DNA from: Vanilla planifolia
Taxonomy: Eukaryota > Streptophyta > Magnoliopsida > Asparagales > Orchidaceae
DNA length: 64,000 nucleotides
Direction of reading: 5' to 3'
Assembly: GCA_023846275.1 (NCBI GenBank)
Contig: CM043865.1
Coordinates: forward strand, 28,563,912-28,627,911
In this document: positions 23,501 to 38,500 of the stretch, one piece after another
Layout: each line of letters starts with the position of its first letter
How positions within the stretch are numbered: position 1 is the stretch's first letter
Program-made: the position numbers and the translations under genes
The notes under the pieces: model-generated
Databases searched by the model: none
What the model saw: only the letters and a program-made list of their open reading frames with translations
What the model was told of the DNA's origin: nothing

Positions 23501-26500
23501 GCATCTAACCAAACTTAGATATCCTCAGCAATGCAAGAGCATTCCCATTCAAGGTTTCAAGTACTATAAAACATTCTTGAAACTTGCAATGATGTATGTT
23601 ATCCCATTAACAACACACTAGCAACAAACTTGTAGATTGTGGTGTAAAAACTGATAAGCCGAAATTGTTCAGGCATGTTGACATCTTAAACTTTTAGGGA
23701 AAGGGCCCTTGATGTGCTTTTCACTTCTAGAGTATGAATTTGATCTCAAAAATAGGTAACATCACTACTAGTAATGTTGAATAATAATTGAAAAACAAGG
23801 TAACAATACCAGCGATAGCAAGAGTGTGATTATTACTTAGAGAACATAACATAATAGACCTCCTGAGTATGACTTACAACCAATGGCTTGGTCTGAGGAG
23901 ACAACGACCTAAGCAGGAGAAATGGCTAAATGCAGACTAATAATACAGGTTTCCCTCTATTTCTTACAGAAAATATAAGATTTTCTAGGTATAAGTTAAT
24001 ATTCACCCTCTTCTTACAAGTAGATTCCTAAAAAAAGAAAGTTATGCTATAGTTACTTTGGGTAAGACAATCAACCTTAGTATATTGCCAAAACCATATT
24101 TCTATACTTGCCAAGTGTTATAATCAAAAACTATTCTCAAAAAGCAAGCATGCTCATCTCTCAAAAGTCACTAATGCACTATTTCCCTCTTCTATAACTC
24201 AACAATATTGTCCTTAAACTAGCAAGCTTTAGCAAAATGATTCAAACACAAAATCCTCAGCCACTTCTTTTAAGCACAAAGAAAGCAACCACACTTGTGG
24301 TTTAGCACTAGAGAACTTCCCAATAGAACATCTCAAGCAACGTCAAAAGAAAGTCAAACATCTTCAAATTTGAATTGACCATCTTGAGGTTTTAACTCAA
24401 TGTCCTTATGATTAAGGAGAAGATAGCAATAGTTTGATCCAATACAAATAAGGTAGTGAACTTGCTTACCAAGAGAATACATAAAAACAATAGAGTTCAT
24501 GAGAATCTTGTCAAATTTAATTTATATCCTGACTTACCCTTAATGTTACACTAAGCATGATTTTTTAAGACATTATGGGCTATAAAAACCACATGCTAAT
24601 AATCTATTGATCCTAAGATAAAAGGTTTGTCACCTCTTTTCTCATCATCACCAACATACAATTGAAGTCACCTCTAATGAACCCTAGCTTGGAGTTGCCC
24701 AACACATTTGAGATGATGTCCCTATCTAACAGTTTTGTTAGCATAAATTGCACATAAGTGCCAACAAAGTCAATCCACATATGAAACCTTATAGCCAAAA
24801 TGTGATTATGGGAATGAAGAATCTACACAGAAGTACGGAGTAAAACCCCAAGCATAATCAAACCAGTAAAATATCTATTGAAAGAACAACATGGAACTCT
24901 AACTAATAATGAACAATCCATCCAAATTTCATCTAGAAAAGGTCTAAACTCTATTTTGAGAAAGAAATGGAGAATGTATACTTTATAGATAATTGTATTA
25001 AGAGTTTTTCTTAATTCCTTACAAAATAAGGCACTCATCATGGAATGGGGAAAGAAAGGTATTGCTCTCTTTGATTCTAGCTCTAATGAACAAATGGAGA
25101 ATTTTCTCTTACTTTGCAAATAATTAGATGGAAAGGTTTTCTTAATTCCTTAACAATCACAAAATACACATTTGTCATGGAATAAGTAGGGGGTAGCTCT
25201 CTCTAATTCCAACTCCTACAAACCAAAGTCCTCTTGATAATGCATCAGAGTGGTAAACCCCTCATTATAAAGGCTCTATAGGCCTCCATCCAAGTAGACC
25301 TTGGAAATTTGTTCCCTAGATTTATAAATCTAATCATTCAAATTCCTATAATGCTCATTGATTGTATGACTCTAAATAAATTCATTATTTCATGATTGTG
25401 CCCACACTCACTAATTACATAGTCTTATCAATCCTAGCTATTAAAAAATGGGCTCACCACCTATAGCAAACACTAAAAGATTAATTAACTTTTATTGTGT
25501 TATACTAAACTTAAGCTTGACATTGTTCAAATCCCAAAACTATACTCACGTGTACTATTAAATGCTTATTCAACTTCTTAGGTAACCAATAAACATTTCC
25601 ACCATGCAAGAAGCTCTTATCCTTGTCGCCATCCCCTACTCAAGCTAAAAAAGATAATCAATGTCGTAGCTTAACCCTTGCTCATCAATTTTGATGCAAG
25701 ATGCACAATACCACTCTTCCATTAACATTTTAACTTTACTCGTAAATGCCTTTCTCCACTACAACATGATAAGAGACCAAGGTTGGACCTTGTACTCATT
25801 TTCCTCCTTTACGAGGTACCATCCCAAGCCTCCTCACTAATATAAGTAATTTCTTACCTTTGCCCACTTGATGAACATGGTCACACCATCATCGCTAATT
25901 CCATGAATAGGAACTTAGCTTAAATTCTTATGCTAGACCCATGAGGGTGATCCTTCGACTTGACTAACCTAAAAGAATTATCCTAGCCAAAAGAGGTTTG
26001 TTGCGGTTTACCTTGAAGCATATACATGCAAATCCAGTCTCCTCCACATTACCATTGAATGGATCAATTCATAGGGGATCTCCTAGTTCGAAACAAACTA
26101 GGTTAGTGATATCCCAACAACATAATAGCAACCCTAACAAGAGGACCCAAATTAGAATAGTCATAACTGCAGTAAAAAAAGGTTTGAAAAATAGCTCCAC
26201 ATTTTAAGGTCCATAACCTTTCTTGTCATAAGCCAACGACATTTTTCGATAGCATCATGATCCTCTTTATTATTAAAACAAAATAAACAATCTCAAGATC
26301 AATGAATTTGAACCCCTCTAATAGCTCCACATCTTATTCAAGTCTATCAAGCCAAAAATATGGAATTTTTTTCCCATAGAGATGTCCCACCAAAGTAATG
26401 TCAAACCAAGCTTAAGCATTGAAGTCCTTGCATCATCTAAAATGACCATACAATTCTAGCTAAAGAGGTTTACTTGGAAATCTAATTAACATGTCCACAT

Positions 26501-29500
26501 ATGACTTCTTAGCCCACAAGTGCTTCCTCAAAGCTAGCCCAAGTGGATGGGGGAAAGAGCTTAATGTTACCAATCTTCCATTGAATGAGCTTGCAACCAT
26601 ATTGGCAAAGGGATTGTAGAAGTGCTGCACCTTTCTTTGAGATATGCCAAACTCTTCAACCACAAATGTATTAACCTTCTAATGCTAGCTAGTCATCCCT
26701 TGACCCATCAAGGGGGCCACAAAGGCAGCCAATGAGCTTCATGTTTTCTTAACAAATGTGGAGAAAACTAGACCTTGCGTTGAGGCATTTGACCAAACAG
26801 GTGATATGCGTTTTGTAGGATTATTAAGAATAACACCATCAACAAATAAATACCTTCCCACACTAACAACATAAAATTTGTTTCTCCTCACATCCATTAA
26901 CATAACCTTATCTATCTTTTGCTTGTTAAGAAAATCAAAAACATGAAAGCAGAGTAACCCGTCGTATTACACATCTTCCTCGGGCCAGCTTCCTCTAACA
27001 GACCTTCTTGAGCAAGCATGACCCTTAACGAGTACCTTACCTTGAGATAGGACGAAACCAGACTGCAATGAAAGCTAAATCCTGCCCTTAAAATAGGGCC
27101 TTACTTTTCCCTCTCTACCAATGACTGGGCAGCTGCTATCGCCAGTAGCAAGGGGTCCTTACCCCCCTACCATTTCCTTTGCCATCGCAGAGATTTCAAG
27201 TCACCAGCAGGCCACTAATGCAGCACAAAAATTAATTTAGTCATACACACGTTTCAATGCTTTTCTAGGCACAGCTACCATCCACTACAAATCAATAAAG
27301 CTTCATTCTAATGGTTCTGCTACTTCACTTTATTGTCATAACCTTGAGCAAACAGTGTTTACGTAAACAAAATTCAATGCTCTTTTAGCACATTGATGCT
27401 CCTATAGTTAGCTGTTAGAGATAATTTGACAATAGCTGATTCTATGGAAACAAAGTTTAGCTTTACCAAAGATAAGCAAGATTAAAAGGAAATTTAACAC
27501 CAATGGAAGAAAGCAATCAAGAAAATCAGTAAATTAGTCATGAAACGAGATAGTACTAAACCCATCATCAATGTCATCCTTAGTAATAAATATTGCCAAC
27601 CAGAACTTTCAGAATTCTAAATTTTATGATTCACTTCATGTGTGTACCTGAACATGAATACTGGCAGCTCCCATACCTGGTTGAGAATATGAGTCAGGCT
27701 GTACCTTGTAACCATCACCTAATCCAAATTTAATAGTCTCATAGTTGTCTGAAATAGGCTTTGAACGCCTTGTTTGTGGAACATTAGTACAATTTAGCTG
27801 CTTGAAGGAAATACTCTGCTCCTGAATGTCAGTATGGTTCTTGTTTGAACTAAGAATCTCAGACCATGTGGAATGGGCAACATTGTCATTAAACTGAGTC
27901 TTATCAAAAGGGTCTGCCAAAGTATGTTTTTTTCTCAGCCATGATGTCAAATAATCTAATAGCTCATTGAAGATTATTTTATACAACGAACATGGAGAAA
28001 TTACACAAAAAAAGAATAGCATGCCAAAGTCATTTCCCTAAAATATATTTTTAATAGTACCAGCGAAGATGGTATAAAGAATTAGAAAACCTAATGCAAG
28101 AAATGAGAACAATACCTGTGGTACCAGAAGTTCCACGATCCTTTTGACCTCCATAGAGCATGAAATTGAGGGATCCAACTTGATTTGATGAAATTGGATT
28201 ATCTGATCTATTCGATGTGGAAGTATTCCTTATATTGCCTTCATATAGATGAGAAATAGAGCCTGTGCACAATGAAACCTTATCTTCCATGTCGTTTACA
28301 GGCAAAGGTGTAATATGAAATCCCGAACCAGAAATCTTATCTGCACGTGAAGCACAAGTAAAATCATCACTAGAATCTGCATCCTCAAATTCAGTAGTTT
28401 GGGTTTTCCACACAGTATTATTGGGGCCTGATGCATATGATGATTGGTTAACAAAAGAAGTAGACAAGGGTGTTGAACAAGTCGCTGAACTTCTTTGAAT
28501 CTTTGGGACATCGGGAGTGATCCCCTGCACAACACGCACAAGTCAATAGCATGATGCACACCAAATCAATCATACAATAGAAGGGCTCAAAACTTTGCAA
28601 CTTATTGTCCAGGCAATTAAAATATCAGAATTATGAAGTTGATAAAACATGTAAAGGAAAAAATAAACAGGAGATGAACTTATTAAATAAGAGATTATAG
28701 AACCTATAAAGGAAAAAATAATACAAAGAAACTTTAATGTGTTTACGTGTACAAATAATCATTCATCCAGTTCTGCAGTTTCAGTTTGCCTTCCAATCAT
28801 GTGAAGATGAAGAGTGAGAGACTGAAGCTAACGCAAAATATTTTGGAAGCTCAAGTGACATCCACTACAGATAAACTTTTCATAACAGAATAACAAAAAA
28901 TACATCACAATATAAATTCTAGGAGCATTAAAGGAAAAAAAAAGGTCATTAAAGAGTCACAAGGAACTCATACATACAATGCCTTATCCATCCTAAATTT
29001 TGCAAATTTAGTTTGCTAGCTAAGAATGAAAATAAAGTCAACAAAGCTGACAAAAAAATATTTGCAAAGTTGCTTGCAATAACAATAAAACAGTATTCCT
29101 TTGTATTAAGATATGTAACATCAGTCAAAGCAGAGAGATCATTGATAGAAAAATTGAAAAGCATACTTTTGGTGAAAAATTGCAATCAAAATTATGCAGA
29201 ACTAAAGAGAGATGTGATTAACATCATATCAAGTTGGTAAGGAAATTGTAAGAAAAACCATTTATCATGAAAAGAAATGATTTCACCTCATTTAAATCCC
29301 TGTAATGGACAAGAACAATGTGCTCCAATTGCCTGGACATTGGAAAAAAAAGAACAAAACAGGAAATAAGCACAAACACCAAAATAAGTGGAATAGAACA
29401 ACAACAATTGTAAATCACTTTGCCAATTTATATGTGGTTTGGTTTCAAAAATCATTCTGAAACACTAATAACATTGAAGTGTAATCAATGCGAGCATAAA

Positions 29501-32500
29501 ATGGACACATTACACCCTATATACCTAGCATAAAACTGTACTACACATGCAACAAGCATGCTTAATATCTTCAAAAATCATTTCCTAAGAAGGAAAATGA
29601 AAGCTTGAGAGGGAAGTACGATAATAGGCAGGTCAAACCCTTCTGCTTGAACCACTTCCAAAGGAAGTGAGGATTTGCTCCAACAAAGGAGCAAACAGCC
29701 ATTTCGTGTTAGCCAAAAGCAATGGCCCGTTTTACTATAAAAAGTTATTAAACAGTGGGATTACATAATTCTCCCCACTAAAGTCAAACATATAATTGAT
29801 GACCTGGTTCTCAGTTTCAGCCAATGCCAATGCAATTGGGCTGGAAACAGCACAAACCTTAACTGCAGACGCACTGAAATAGACCAAAATGCACCAACCC
29901 AGTCACCCCACAGCAATCATTACACAAGAAATGAATGAAGCTTTCCTGTTGTTTTTTTTTTCTTGTTAATCATTTTCATTACATATTTCAACTATAACTG
30001 ACTAAACAAACCAAAATTGAGTATTAAAGCCTTGATCCATGGGACTGAGTCCAATGTGATTAAGGTAAGAAGCAATCAACCATGAGCCATCCGGACAACC
30101 CTTGCCACAAGATGAGAATTCTTACTGCTAATGAGGGCAATGTAGAAGAGAAAAATCTTATTTTGTTATTAACTAATCAAAGTGCAAGCATATTATTTCA
30201 ACAAAAGAGAATTATTAAACTTGATAGTGTTAAGGTTCAATAATGTTTAACATTAATAATGACGTCCAACTAGCCATCCAGATTTTGTAAAACCCAAGCA
30301 AAAGAATTCTTATGAACACAAAAATGCAATTAATTCAGATGCATGCTATTTTAAGTCGTTGAAAATGTTGTTTGCTGCACATCAGCATATCACTAAAAGA
30401 AGCTTTAACGCGAAACCATAATTATAAAAAAACACTCATTTAAGTTTACCTATCAAATTGATAGGAACTTTTTTCATGTCACCACTAAGATATTCCATAA
30501 ACAATTCTTTGAGATTACAACAAATCTAAGAACTTGCAAGAAAGAGCCACTAAGGACTCCCATGGTTAAATCCCATATCTCCAATAAAGCAAATGTAGTC
30601 ATTGACAATCCACTTTGGTCTGACAGGAAAAAGAGGAAATATTTGTCCAATGTGATGCATTTATCAGTGATATCAAAAGGTACAAAATTAGACCCTTTAG
30701 AAGGGTTTTTACACCCAAGTGTAAACCCAAAAGTTAATACCCCTAGAAACATATACTGAACTAGCTCAACTAAAAAAAAACCAAGACTAAGTTTTGACGA
30801 GCATAATACATCTTACTAACTTCTAACATAATCTTCTTCATAATAGCATTGTAATGTAATATAGGGAGAAAGCACCTTATAATCAATCAAAGAAGCCAAT
30901 GGCTAATATAAGATATGTAAAACTCCATCGTTTTATCATCTAACACACAATGGAAGATACGTTGAACAAAGTTGTGCATAGTGTATGGCACACATGCCAA
31001 ATGCATGATGTTTTGCACGTTTATCTAGTCATTTTAGATGTTTTCCAATCCAACAACCTAAGTACACACCTACCTAAAGCAACAAATTAACTCGATAGAA
31101 ACAAAAACTGTCACTAAACAATGAAAAAAATAACAAAGCTTAAAGTTGAAATAATATGTTGTTCTTTTTATGAAGATGGAGAGAACATAACTGCATCTAT
31201 CTCCCTGATTTTAAAGGCAACTCCAAGAGTAAAAAAGGAGAGAAATTCTCAAAGAAGTCTGAAATATGATTGATTCCTTAATAAAACCAACTAGAATCAC
31301 TATTAGTGACCTAATCACCAAGGCTTTAGTGAGACCATGTGATCAAGTAGGAGAGGAAGGGAATTTTGCCTAGATCATTGTGGATCCATTTTCTACAACT
31401 GATGCCTCCTTTGGTGCAAAGTGTTGAATCCTCTTCTCCATCCTATCTAGGCCCAACTCACCACCCTACATTGCTTTGCCTTGCAACCCTTATTCCATGA
31501 GTGGTTAGGCTTCTATTCAAAAATTTCTTGATCTATAAGCAACTCTTTCCCATTTGTTATCTCTAAGGACTAAAAATGCACTTTTTAACAAAAACACTTT
31601 CTCAATGATTGCATCAATTTTTTCCAATTGAGCATGGAACTTACCTTATCATTTGAAAGAATTGGTTGAGACTTGTATCCAATGAGTGCTTTAGCTAGTC
31701 AGATATTGTATTAGTAGAAAACTAATCAATTCTAAAAACAGAGAGAAAATATTCATAAAGAACCTAAACTCACCTTAAAAAATAAAAAAAGAGAGAAGGA
31801 TCACATTAAACAACCTGAATCCACCTGTTTCACCAAGGTCTACAAAAGGAGACAATTTCGTTCCATTATAAAACTCTAAGAAGACTAGTTCCACCATAAA
31901 CCAATCTAACTTGTGTTCCTTTGTTGGATATTTCATCTTTTTTAGTGTTGGATACAATTGAAAACCAAGAGAAAAAATTCATAAATCCTTAACATGCCTT
32001 ATGGTTCAATAAAAATATTCTCACAATCTACAAATCAAATTTTAGTTAATAAACAATTATATCATGTTAAAAACTACAACAAAATGTAGAGTTTTGCTTT
32101 GAATTCAACTTGCGTTAGGAAAGGCCGACGAGTATAATCTTAACCTCGTAATCCCCAAAGGAAGAAGGTGCCCAAGGGGCATTCTCTCCTAGGAACATAT
32201 TTTTCTCTCTCTTCATTCATGAATGTCATATTTCATTCTTGTCTAGAAAACAAGAGATGGCATGACCCCTTCAAAGCTAAAGAATGTCATCATTTAATCA
32301 CGCATCACAAATATGGTATTTTTGCCTTACTGGACAGACCAAGATGAAAACCACTAAACTTTTCGCTAATGGTAGAAAATATCGACTATTTCCAGATGAT
32401 GTTCATTGTCACAACAATTCTCATTCCAAGAGCCACATCCACAGTTCTAGGGATGTTGATACTTATAATTCGTTGTAAATTGTTCATTGTTTAACAAACC

Positions 32501-35500
32501 AACATTGTTTCCTTCTTTCTTACTCTTACTTTTTCATTCAATGGAAAAGTTTCAAAAGCTCAACTCTAGGAGTTTAAACTCTAATGTTTCATGATCAACC
32601 TTAGCTCATGTTGGATGATTTTAACTACATTGGTAGCTACTATGAGCATATTGGTGTTGATTTTCTTAGTTGGAGGTATTGAAAGATTTCAATGACCTTA
32701 ATTTTGACATTAAGGTGGAAGATATAGCTTCTTTTGAACCAAAATTCACTAGGATCAATAGCAAAGGATTCTCCTCACCCTTCAAAATTAGATAGAGATA
32801 AGTGCAATAAAGATTGACTAAGATTATTCCCTAATTCCATCTCTTTCTTTATCACTAATCAATACTTAGATCATTTCTACTCTAACAAGAACAATATTCA
32901 TGACAGAGAAAAAGATTCCTTCAACTTCAAAATTTTTGGACTTGTTAACCTAGTTTCAAGGATGTCGTTACCTCTGCTTAGTATACTTCCTAAGTGGTGA
33001 TAATATATTTAGTCTAGTTAAGAAGCCAAAACATGTCAAGAAGACCTTGCATTTCTATGAAGGTAAGAGGTTCCACTAATAATCTTATGTTTTAAGAAAG
33101 AGGCACAATCATTATGCAAATATTCATAACTCTATATTCATTAATCTCATGGATCTTTTGTTGTTGAAAGATGAGAAAAGATGTGAGGAACTCAAACATC
33201 TCAAGAATCTAAACTTCCCCCCTAGGTTAAACGAAGTTTTGAAGTTGGCTTAAAAAAAGTGACGAAAACCTTGAATTTCTTTTTAGTAAAATGAAGTACA
33301 CAAATCCCTAAACTTTACATTAACTATGAGATCCTATTTCAAATTATTGTACCATTGTGAAGTCTTCTTTTAACTATTTTTTTGATCAATACAATTAATC
33401 CCACTCTACTAGTTCTTGTGATAATCTTATTGGTACTACACTCCCAACTTTTGGTTTTGAAGATTGACAAGCATAAAATATTTTGAATTGTTAAATTTTC
33501 TCTAAAAAATCTCTTATACCTAATGACATCATTATTAAGTTATTTATTAGTTGTTAAGATAGTGTGAAGGATTTACTAGTGCCATTAGTCGTGCTTTTGC
33601 CATTTTTGTGATGCTAACGTCATGAGATTGAACTTATTCCCAAGGGTATTAAAACCATTTCTTACTAATTACAATCTTATCTCCATTTACAACTTTGTTT
33701 GTAAGATTATTGTAAAGATTGTTGCAAACAAACTCAAAGGAGTTATGGACAAGATCACTCACCTGACTAGTACCACGTCTACCTTAGGAAGATCCCTTAT
33801 CGACAAGGTGCGCATTGCTACGAAATTAGATCTCTCCATTCCCTCCAAAATTCCATGGTCAACATTTCCTAGGCCTTCAACTCTATAAACAAAGATGCTC
33901 TATATCAAACGATTGAAATCAAAGCATTTCTTACAACCTTAATCAAATGAATCAAATTGTGTACTACAAAAGTCAACTTCTCAATCATATTTGATAGTGT
34001 AATAGAACGATAATCCCCTCCACTAGTGGTTTACACCAAGACTTCCCTTTTATCTCCTTTTCTATTTACACAATTATGGATTCTATTATTTGTGACCTTA
34101 ATAAGCTCTACAGTGATAAAAATTTAAAGTTTTTCAACATAAGAAGCCTTGTTATCACCCACCTATCCTTTGTTGATGACCTTATAATGTTTGGCAAAAT
34201 AGATTCCTCTTCCATTGTAAACTTGATATCTGCTCTAGACAAACTACAAATGCACTTTAAGCTTACTATAAACAAACATAAGATTTTTACTATCATCTCA
34301 AGGAAAGTTCTAGACAAAGAGGTTCTTATTAATTGCAATAATTTTCCTATAGATACCCTCCAAAAATATCTAGGTCTTCCCTTATCTTCTAAGAAAGTTA
34401 ATGTTAGTAATTGCTCCCCTTCCTTCCAATGGGTCTACCCAAATTAGGTAGATATCCAAATTGGTTCTTATCTTTAGCTAACAAAATTCAACTAGTAAAG
34501 AATAATAGACATGCTCCACTATTAGTGTTAGGCCTTTACTGTTCAAATTCTCAACAAAATCAATAACATTTTGCCCACTTCAACATGCATGAGAATCTCG
34601 ACAAAAAATGTGCTACTATTGCTTAGAGGATACACACCGAAATATTTGGTTGGTTAGGGTGCACAAATAAGACTCCCATGAATTGTGCTTATCTTATGAA
34701 GACAACTCAACAAAATTCTCTCTCCAATAGTTTTTGAGAAGTTGGATGAGACAACATTTTAAAAAAATATTCTTTTTAGAAGTTATCAAACAAAGTTGAT
34801 TCATCTTATTAGAAAGATATACATGTCATGAGGTCAAATTTGAGTAATTTTTTATGCTTCTTGATTCAAGAAAATGTGATTAATATCCTGAATTGCAAAA
34901 TTTATACTTTCAAAACCATTTATGTCAACCTCATTAGGGATTCCACCATGTAGGACTTTAGTGGCCTTATCTAGCTCAAAAATTTCATATACATATACAA
35001 TGCTTATTTGTGAATGTCTCTTAAGAAAAAAACATAGGTTTAAGACGATGCTACAAATCATGGACTTGGTTCCCTTCTTGCATATCTTTTATGTTAACTG
35101 AACTTGTCAAATTCACACAAAAATAAAAAATTGTTTGAAGATTGAATCAATTTTTCGCTCAAGGGTCACAGAGGGACAAGGATAAGTAGAATTGATATTA
35201 TAGCACAAATCTTGCCACTAATAAAAATAGATTTTTGTTATTCCATTAATTCGTTCTTTAGATCGAGAAATTAATGAGACATGATTGTTAACATTACTAA
35301 CATAATTAAAAAGTCAAAAAAATTTGGAATAATAGAAATGATGAGAGCCAAGAGATGACTTGAGAAGGAAAATTATCTATATCATTGGAACAACAATTTG
35401 CTTTGCTTACAAATACAACTTCTAATGGAGACGGTGAAGTAGGAACCAGTGAAGGCTTTTACTAGAAATTATCAATGGATAGAAGACAATCCACCTTAAG

Positions 35501-38500
35501 GAAGAAGGATGATTGCAAGGCCCATAAGAGAGTAACCGTTGGTTGGTGACAAAAAAATACCACAACTAGCAATGCTTGGAGGCATTGGTAGATCAAAACC
35601 TATCGAGGTGAAGAGTAAATCAAAGGACTATAGCTTCAAAAAAAAAAAGAACAACAAGAAGAAAGAGAAGTCTACCAAGAAATCTACTATTTCCTCTTTC
35701 TAATCATATTCTAATCTACACTACTATTCCTAAATAAAATGCATTTCAAGATGGAATGTTCGATTCAACATCCAAAGCTATAAATGGAGAGAAAGAAGAA
35801 TGCTAAATGGGGAAGAAGGATTTTATTATGAAACTTCGGTTTTAAAAAAACATAAACCAGCTATAGTTTATTATCCATAACAAATTTAGATGGGAGACAC
35901 AAGAAAGCTGCACAGGTGAGATCATTGAATATCTTGGCCATGAGTTATTTTCTCTCTAAATCAAGTTTAAGGACATAGCCCATAAAATCATCGATTTTAG
36001 ATTTCACAATAATCTGAATGTTGCAAGGGTAAAGGAAAAGCTTGGTTTAGAGATATTACCAGATCCACATACATACATGCCAAGATGGATTCAAGACTAA
36101 GCCATATCAAGGGCGTCCTGTGTCTCCATTGTGCTATTTCTTATCTTATGCAATTGTTATTTTGCCAATATTTTTCATGGAAAGGTTATTTTCTTCTTCG
36201 ATATCTCCACAATGTTGAATGGTTCAATTTTTTGATAAACCAAGAAAAGATCCCCTGATAATCCCAATAATTGTAAGGCCTTCTCTAGGATGAAAAAGGA
36301 ATATTTAAGAAAAAGAAAGAGAGATCTTGAGGAAGTCTTAAGAGAGATCAAAGTTACAAGCTAGGGTTTCAACTTGGAAGCTTCAATTATAAAGCAAGTG
36401 CATTTGCTACGAGGGAGCCTCATTGAAGGTAAACTCTACAAATAAACCTTTAACAAGGTTATTTCTTTAATAAAATTGAAAGTTTTTACTATATGTTTAC
36501 TCTATGTTTGTCTCTACATATGACAGCCATCTATCAATATATTTTTCTTGTAAGAAGAGAGGTTGATTCCCACTTAAGTTTCCACTGTATTACTCAATCA
36601 ATCTTTAGCCCATCTCAACTCTTATTAATACAGGGTTTGTTCACCTAAAGGGTTTTGTGGCGAGACAAGATCAACTAAAACAATAGGCTTAATAGCTTGA
36701 GAAACAAAACAAGGAATCCTATTGAGAAATGGCAAGGGAAAACATTTCCAATAATATGTTTACCAATACATTGACTTGGAGGTCATCACCAAGGAAAAGG
36801 TTCAACAACATGAATGGAACCTAGAGTTGTCATTGAGAAAAAATGTTTCTTATCAAAGAATGACCTGGTAAGCTAAAAATGGGCAAGAGGATATCAAGAA
36901 ACAATGTTTGTTAGAGAATGGTTTTCAACAATTGAGGAATGCAGAAGTGTGACCATCATATATAGTTCATCCAAGCATTAATCAACAACGATAACTGAGA
37001 TCAAACCACGCCAAAAGGTACATCTTCACTATAATAGAACAATTTAATTTTTGTTAAGCTTTGGCTCCCCCAATTTTTACAAAAAAAAATTCAAGCATAG
37101 TGTTTTATCAAAGACAAAATTGAACACGATATTAAGGAAATATCTAATCTCATCTAAAGTCAAAACAAGAAATAATGTTTCAATCAAACATTAAAATTTC
37201 GTAAAAACTCCGGCAAGTTTTTTTGAAATTAGAAAATTACAAAAGTGATGAAGTCTAATACATGCAAATTGAAAACCTTTTTGTGAATGCAGTCTTCATA
37301 TATTCAAGCTAACATCCACACTTGTCTTCTTTGGTGATAGATAATCAAACAAGTATTTGGAATCTTATTGTCCAATAGACCTTCCTCAATCATCAAAAAA
37401 GCAATAATCACCTTTATAAAATTATCCAAAAATTCTTTGGCCTTTTGCCATTTAATGGGCCCTCATCCATCAACTTATTGATGTTTGATCACCAAATCGG
37501 GCCTTCCAGATCATTAGATTGATGTCAGCACTTGTAGCTTCAGACATATGATAATGAATAAGCCCTTGACATTTCTTTAATTGGAAACTGAGCGTTTGTC
37601 CAACCTTAATGCCAACCTATCAACAAGACAAGCTCCCCCTCCTTTTTGGGATGGTTAAGTAACCTCTGCTTATCAATCTCACCAATCTGACACATTCAAT
37701 TCTTAAACCAAAGTCCGTCGAAGCAACCTCTTAAGAAATTGCATATCGCATTTAATAAATAGAATCTTTAGTCAAGAAAACATGTAGTGAACATCTTTGT
37801 ATCTAATCACAAAGAGCACAAGAACGAAATGAAGTCAAAAGCATAAAAAGGTGCCACAACTTCTATAGAAAGAAGCTCTATAAAAGAAAGAGACAAATCT
37901 TCTAATACTCTCTCCTCCAAAAAATGCTGGAGAAAACCATGTTCCTAGATGCCTTCATCCTTCTTCATCTTCCTCCTCAAAACCTTCATCTTTTTCATAA
38001 TTGAATTAGAGATTGATGCTAGGAGAAAACTAGTCGTACTCATTCAAGTACATAATGGAAGATTAGGGGTTGTGAATGAGACCATGGTTTCTTCCAACTT
38101 AGGTTTCCCACTAAAAAACCCTCATTCTTTCTCAGACCTTATCTTTCTCTTTGAACCATCAAATAGTTGTCATTTTCCACATGGATTCAATAATTGTCTA
38201 ATCCATTCTCTATCACATGCCTTGCATAAGAACCTTTTAGTTCTACCTTAAACTAAACTTCAAAATAAATGACTAAAATAATTCACACATTAAACTAGGA
38301 GATATATCTCCACTAATTTTGCTAAAACAATACACCATAAAACACACCTACTAGATCATACATTAAGGTCAAATACCATGAGGTTTTTTTTCCAACTATT
38401 TTGCAAGTGCAACAAGGGCAAAACACCATAAAATTCAACTATATAAGGTAGTGAGGCATAACTTAAAGTACATTAAACACTTTATCATGGCTTTAGTTCT

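Larger units (their letters stand above)
19305..27647 (-). other. CAMTA intron 7 (8.3 kb, retroelement-filled)
   Basis: GT-AG intron between exons 7 and 8. The first part read from the gene (27.65-27.2 kb) and the last part (20.9-19.3 kb) show no element I recognise. Between them are two LINE blocks on the - strand with a Ty3/gypsy fragment on the + strand between them. Confidence 0.85.

Noticed and set aside
37949..38251. 100-codon + frame with a hydrophobic start
   Set aside because: Deep in CAMTA intron 4, no recognised family; probably chance opening in AT-rich DNA.
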